This document shows, piece after piece, positions 58,198 through 64,000 of a stretch of DNA of 64,000 nucleotides (positions are counted from its first letter, which is position 1; each line of letters opens with the position of its first letter). The stretch covers positions 310,001 through 374,000 of the forward strand of contig NZ_JADG01000004.1 of assembly GCF_000518265.1 (NCBI RefSeq), in the 5' to 3' direction. The notes beneath the pieces were generated by a model. The model was not told where the DNA came from and ran no database searches. It saw nothing but the letters and a program-made list of their open reading frames with translations. Made by a program: the position numbers and the translations under genes. This DNA comes from Actinomadura oligospora ATCC 43269 (lineage in GTDB: Bacteria > Actinomycetota > Actinomycetes > Streptosporangiales > Streptosporangiaceae).

Positions 58198-58364
58198 GGT
58201 GGGCGGGGTCCTTCCGGAGAACAGACGGGGGCCACGCGCGCGGGGGTCCGCGCACGTGACCCGCATCATTTCACGTGCTTTGCGGCGAACTCGGGCGGGC
58301 CGTCCGGTACGTCCCTCCGCCAGGGGTGGACCGGACGGCGCGGCCGGTTCGCCTTGGGTACGGC

Positions 58365-58748
58365 CTAGAAGGCGAGCGCCTGGGCCCGCCGCCGGACCTC
58401 GGTGCCCCGGTTCTCGGCCAGCGCCTGCACCGGCGTGCCGGGCAGCGTGTCGTCGGCGGTGAAGAGCCAGCGGAGCGTCTCCACGTCGTCGAACCCGGCG
58501 TCCTTCAGGAGTGTCAGCGTTCCCGGCAGGCCCTTGATCACCTGGCCGTCGGCGATGAACGCCGCCGGCACCATCGGGTGGCCGTCCCGGCGGACGGCCA
58601 GCAGCTTGCGCTCCGCCAGCAGCTGCTTGATCCGGTTGAACTTGATGTCGAGGCGCTCGGACACCTCCCGAAGGCCGATCCACTCGCCCACCAGGGCGTC
58701 GGTACGGGGGTCGAGGTCACTCTCTACGGTTGCGTGCGTCTGCGTCAC
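58365..58748 (-). CDS. Rv2175c family DNA-binding protein
   Basis: A 127-residue homologue of Mycobacterium tuberculosis Rv2175c, a helix-turn-helix protein phosphorylated by kinase PknL. Helix-turn-helix at about residues 25-50 ([19 protein letters not shown]); the N-terminal tail has Thr residues ([11 protein letters not shown]), where Rv2175c is phosphorylated. A PknL-like kinase begins at 63483. Starts at GTG. Confidence 0.9.
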   Translation of the reverse strand: MTQTHATVESDLDPRTDALVGEWIGLREVSERLDIKFNRIKQLLAERKLLAVRRDGHPMVPAAFIADGQVIKGLPGTLTLLKDAGFDDVETLRWLFTADDTLPGTPVQALAENRGTEVRRRAQALAF

Positions 58749-58829
58749 GCCCCCTTGCTACCACGCCCCCAGAGCACTCAAACCCGCCCAGGACCTCCGG
58801 AGATTCTTCCGTTGATCTCTCACCGTTGG

Positions 58830-60032
58830 TCAGGACTTCACCGACTGACGCACCGGAATGCCCGGATCGCCCAGCAGTACGGGGTCCACGGGCGTCCCGG
58901 CGGCGATGATCCGCTTCGCCTGGACGAGGTCGCGCGGACGGTCCACCGTCAAGATCGCTTCAAGCCGGTCACCGGTGATCCACGCCACGGCCCAGGCCCC
59001 GTCCTCGGGCGAGCCGCGGCGGATCATCCGCTCGGCCCCGGCGTGGTGACCCGCGTACTGGACGAACCGGTCGAACTGCTCGGACCAGAAGTAGGGGGCC
59101 ACGTCGTAGACCGCGTCCTGGCCGAGCAGCGTCGCGGCGGCGGTCTCGGGCGCGTTCAGCGCGGTGTCCCAGTGCTCGATGAGCAGCCTGCGGCCGTACC
59201 GGTTCGACCACCAGGCGGCGCAGTCCCCGACCGCGACCACGTCGTCCCGGACGACGCCGTCCACCGAGGCGCGCAGGGACGCGTCGGTCAGCACGCCCCG
59301 CTCGACGTCGAGGCCCGAGCCGTCCAGCCAGGCCACCTCGGGACGGACGCCGACGCCGGTCACGACCAGGTCGGCCGGGATGTGCCCGCCTCCGGCGAGT
59401 GCGAGACCGTCCGGCTCGACCGAGGCGACCTTCACGCCCGTCCGCAGCTCGACGCCCGCCTCGGCGTACCAGGGGGCGGTGAGCGCGCCGAGCTCCGGCC
59501 CGAGCGCGTTCGCCAGCGGCGCGTCGGCGGCCTCCACGACCGTCACGGCGCAACCGTCCTTGGCGGCCGTGGTCGCGACCTCCGCGCCGATCCAGCCCGC
59601 CCCGACGATCACCACGCGGGCGCCGGGGGCCAGCCCCGCCCGGACCTCCAGCGCGTCGTCCAGGGTGCGGATGACGTGCTGCGGGCCGTCGCCCGGCATC
59701 CGGACCGGCGTCGCGCCGGTCGCGATCACCAGGCCGTCGAAGTCCAGGTCACCGGCCGTCGTGGCGAGCGTCCCGCCGCGTCCGGGGCGCAGCCGCAGGG
59801 CGGTCGCGCGCTCGCCCGCCAGCACCCGGACGTCCAGGGCCGCGAGGTCGGTGTCCAGGGCCGGGAAGTCGGTCTCGCCCTTGAGGACGGCCTTCGTCAG
59901 CGGCGGGCGGTCGTACGGCCGGTGCCGCTCCGCGCCCACCATCGTCAGCGCGCCCTCGTACCCGTGCTTGCGGAGCGCCTCGGCCGCGCGCACGCCCGCG
60001 AGCCCGCCGCCCACCACCATCACCCGGTCCAT
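58830..60032 (-). CDS. FAD-dependent NAD(P)H oxidoreductase (ferredoxin reductase-like)
   Basis: A 400-residue flavoprotein. FAD motif VMVVGGGLAGVRAAEAL, second dinucleotide motif VVIVGAGWIGAEVA, FAD-ribityl motif VAVGDCAAW, and a C-terminal reductase domain. Similar proteins reduce ferredoxins or rubredoxins for P450 or dioxygenase partners. None is adjacent, so the partner is unknown. Divergent from the thiO operon. Confidence 0.92.
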   Translation of the reverse strand: MDRVMVVGGGLAGVRAAEALRKHGYEGALTMVGAERHRPYDRPPLTKAVLKGETDFPALDTDLAALDVRVLAGERATALRLRPGRGGTLATTAGDLDFDGLVIATGATPVRMPGDGPQHVIRTLDDALEVRAGLAPGARVVIVGAGWIGAEVATTAAKDGCAVTVVEAADAPLANALGPELGALTAPWYAEAGVELRTGVKVASVEPDGLALAGGGHIPADLVVTGVGVRPEVAWLDGSGLDVERGVLTDASLRASVDGVVRDDVVAVGDCAAWWSNRYGRRLLIEHWDTALNAPETAAATLLGQDAVYDVAPYFWSEQFDRFVQYAGHHAGAERMIRRGSPEDGAWAVAWITGDRLEAILTVDRPRDLVQAKRIIAAGTPVDPVLLGDPGIPVRQSVKS

Positions 60033-60082
60033 GCCCGCAGGCTAGCCGGTGTCCGATTCGTCGTAGGCTAGGAGGCGGAAGT

Positions 60083-60173
60083 GCGCGGGAGCCCGGCCTG
60101 AACCGGGCTGAGAGGGCGGCTGGACGGCCGCCGACCGCCTGAACCTGATCCGGGTCATGCCGGCGAAGGGAGC
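60083..60173 (+). promoter_or_regulatory. TPP riboswitch (THI element)
   Basis: Conserved blocks are present in order: CGGGAGCCCGGC, the CTGAGAGGGCGGC core, then CCGACCGCCTGAACCTGATC, CGGGTCATGCCGGCGAAGGGA. It ends 5 bases before the thiO GTG, and AAGGGAG in its 3' strand is the thiO ribosome site, so TPP should repress translation directly. A TAGGCT -10 lies near 60064. Confidence 0.96.
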
Positions 60174-60178
60174 CGCCC

Positions 60179-62306
<2,128 letters not shown>

Positions 62307-62448
62307 CTAGTGTTTCGTAGTAGTAATCACTGGACCTGAACGGTCGTCCGGCGGCACACTGGGGCCGGAATCACGGCGTTCGCTCACTTCAGGGTGGACA
62401 TGCACATTTCGACCGCCGTGGAACCCTCCCGAACCCAGGATGGAGCGC

Positions 62449-63378
62449 ATGACGACGGAACAGGTGGACAGGCGGGCACTCCTCGCCGCCTCGGTGACGG
62501 TGCTCGCCTGGGCCTCGGCGTTCGTGTCGATCCGCAGCGCGGGCGCCGAGTATCCGCCGGGGGCGCTCGCGCTCGGGCGGCTGGCCTGCGGGTCGGTCGT
62601 GCTCCTGGTGATCCTGGCCGTCCGCCGCGAGGGCCTGCCGCCGCGCGCCGCCTGGCCCGGGATCCTGAGGTCCGGCGTGCTCTGGTTCGGCTTCTACATG
62701 GTCGTCCTGAACTGGGGCGAGCGGAAGGTGGACGCGGGCACGGCGGCGATGCTGGTCAACATCGGCCCGATCCTCATCGCGGTGCTCGGCGGCTGGCTGC
62801 TGCGGGAGGGCTTCCCGCCCCGGCTGTTCGCCGGGGTCGCGGTCGCCTTCGGCGGCACCGTCGTCGTGGGGCTCGCGACGTCCACCGGCGGCGGCTCGTC
62901 CCTGCTCGGCGCGGTGCTGTGCGTGCTGGCGGCCGTCTCCTACGCGGGCGGCGTGATCTCGCAGAAGCCCGCGCTGCGGCACGGCTCGGCCCTGCAGGTC
63001 ACGACCTTCGGCTGCGTGGTCGGCACGGTGTTCTGCCTCCCCTTCGCGGGCCAGCTCGCCTCCCATGTGCCGGACGCCTCGCTCACGGCGACGCTGAACA
63101 TGGTCTACCTCGGGGTCGTCCCGACCGCGCTCGCCTTCACCACCTGGGCCTACGCGCTCGCCCGCACCTCGGCCGGGAAGCTCGGCGCGACCACCTACGT
63201 CGTGCCCGCCCTGGTCGTCCTGATGTCGTGGGGCTTCCTGGGCGAGATGCCCGTGGCCGGTGCACTCGCGGGCGGCGTCCTGTGCCTGCTGGGCGTCGCC
63301 GTGGCGCGCAGCCGTCCCCGGACGGCCCCCGGCGTCACGCCGGAGCCGGAGCCCGTGGCGTCCTCGCCCCGCTCCTGA
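62449..63378 (+). CDS. DMT superfamily transporter (EamA domains)
   Basis: A 309-residue exporter-type protein with ten hydrophobic helices in two EamA repeats (about 8-140 and 150-290). ATG 62449 has AGGA eight bases upstream; ATG 62440 is the alternative. Family members export amino acids or drugs or import metabolites. Following thi genes might suggest a thiamine-related substrate, but 140 bases separate them and it probably has its own promoter. Confidence 0.9.
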   Translation: MTTEQVDRRALLAASVTVLAWASAFVSIRSAGAEYPPGALALGRLACGSVVLLVILAVRREGLPPRAAWPGILRSGVLWFGFYMVVLNWGERKVDAGTAAMLVNIGPILIAVLGGWLLREGFPPRLFAGVAVAFGGTVVVGLATSTGGGSSLLGAVLCVLAAVSYAGGVISQKPALRHGSALQVTTFGCVVGTVFCLPFAGQLASHVPDASLTATLNMVYLGVVPTALAFTTWAYALARTSAGKLGATTYVVPALVVLMSWGFLGEMPVAGALAGGVLCLLGVAVARSRPRTAPGVTPEPEPVASSPRS

Positions 63379-63470
63379 CGGCCCGCAGGGCGCCCGCCTG
63401 CGGAGGGATCAGCCGTGGGACCGATCAACGCTCATCCTCGTGGCTGATATGAACCGTTTGGACGGGCCTT

Positions 63471-63482
63471 TAGACTCGGCGC
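63471..63482 (+). promoter_or_regulatory. Leaderless -10 of the PknL-like kinase gene
   Basis: TAGACT (63471-63476) is followed by six bases and the GTG at 63483. No Shine-Dalgarno fits, so the transcript probably starts at the GTG. No clear -35. Confidence 0.5.
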
Positions 63483-64000
63483 GTGGACACTACGGTTGCG
63501 GATCCCCTCGTCGGGCAGGTGCTCGACGGGCGCTACCGCATTGAGTCCCGGATCGCCCGAGGCGGCATGGCGACCGTGTACCTCGCCCGTGACGTCCGGC
63601 TCGACCGGGTCGTCGCGATCAAGGTCATGCACGCCGGCCTGGCGTCCGACGAGGAGTTCGTCGAACGCTTCATCGGGGAGGCCAAGGCCGCGGCGGCGCT
63701 CTCGCACCCGAACGTGGTCGCGATGTACGACCAGCGCACCGACGGCGAGCACGCCTTCCTCGTCATGGAGTACGTGCCCGGCCGGACGCTGCGCGACCTG
63801 CTCGCCGAGCGCGGCCGGATCGGGCCGCGCGAGGCGCTCACCCTGATGCAGCCGGTGCTGGCCGCCCTCGGCGCCGCGCACCGCGCCGGGATGGTGCACC
63901 GCGACGTCAAGCCCGAGAACGTGCTGATCACCGAGGACGGCCAGGTCAAGGTCGCCGACTTCGGGCTGGCCCGGGCCGAGTCGGCGAGCAAGATGACCAA
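63483..64000 (+). CDS. pknL: Serine/threonine protein kinase, PknL-like (N-terminal part; continues beyond window)
   Basis: The first 172 residues of a Hanks-type kinase. Glycine loop ARGGMATVYLAR, Lys in VAIKVM, HRDVKPENVLI, and DFGLAR just before the edge; the activation loop and any PASTA or membrane segments lie outside. The PknL call rests on similarity of the opening and on the Rv2175c homologue 4.7 kb upstream (adjacent in M. tuberculosis). Start GTG 63483. Confidence 0.85.
   Translation, partial: MDTTVADPLVGQVLDGRYRIESRIARGGMATVYLARDVRLDRVVAIKVMHAGLASDEEFVERFIGEAKAAAALSHPNVVAMYDQRTDGEHAFLVMEYVPGRTLRDLLAERGRIGPREALTLMQPVLAALGAAHRAGMVHRDVKPENVLITEDGQVKVADFGLARAESASKMT

Overview
The window is about 72% GC chromosomal DNA from a filamentous actinobacterium, most likely Actinomadura or another member of the Thermomonosporaceae or Streptosporangiales. 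That placement is inferred from marker genes: a BldD with the complete c-di-GMP signature, the actinobacterial integration host factor (mihF), a PriA without helicase motifs, an Rv2175c-type protein with a PknL-like kinase nearby, a SAV_6107-type HEPN protein, and frequent GTG/TTG and apparently leaderless starts.

Left part (1-9.9 kb): a cluster acting on peptides and D-amino acids. It holds two beta-lactamase-fold hydrolases, an S9 peptidase remnant, an M55 D-aminopeptidase and two secreted D-Ala-D-Ala carboxypeptidases. One beta-lactamase gene and the S9 gene are each truncated at a shared junction at 1503. Then come small accessory genes, a decayed IS transposase, a Clp-N/HTH protein with a double palindromic operator, and hisG preceded by a histidine-rich leader peptide.

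Middle (10-42 kb): housekeeping operons, mostly on the minus strand. The riboflavin operon (ribE-ribM-ribBA-ribH) follows an FMN riboswitch. Then rpe, rsmB-fmt-def, priA, metK, coaBC, rpoZ, gmk and mihF. The complete pyrimidine operon pyrR-pyrB-pyrC-carA-carB-pyrK-pyrD-pyrF starts with an RNA hairpin that matches a PyrR translational-repression site. bldD diverges from pyrR.

42-46 kb is the unusual part. An MFS transporter and a HEPN-domain gene flank about 1 kb without a credible gene. That stretch holds two of three copies of a ~140-bp structured repeat (the third abuts pyrF), a G-rich degenerate minisatellite, four consecutive long hairpins and repeated operator-like motifs. The HEPN gene has a perfect LexA-type SOS box over its predicted -10, two further hairpins in its leader, and an Rx4H motif in the protein.

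Right part (46-64 kb): a LysR regulator divergent from a lone clpP, a YbaK protein, an ArsC-like protein, a possible type VII secretion-related gene pair, metF divergent from a polyprenyl synthase with two leaderless promoters, a GH3 beta-glucosidase, a membrane-anchored Ser/Thr kinase, thiE, a TPP riboswitch with thiO-thiS-thiG, a DMT transporter and the start of a PknL-like kinase cut by the window end. No tRNA, rRNA, CRISPR array or intact mobile element was seen.
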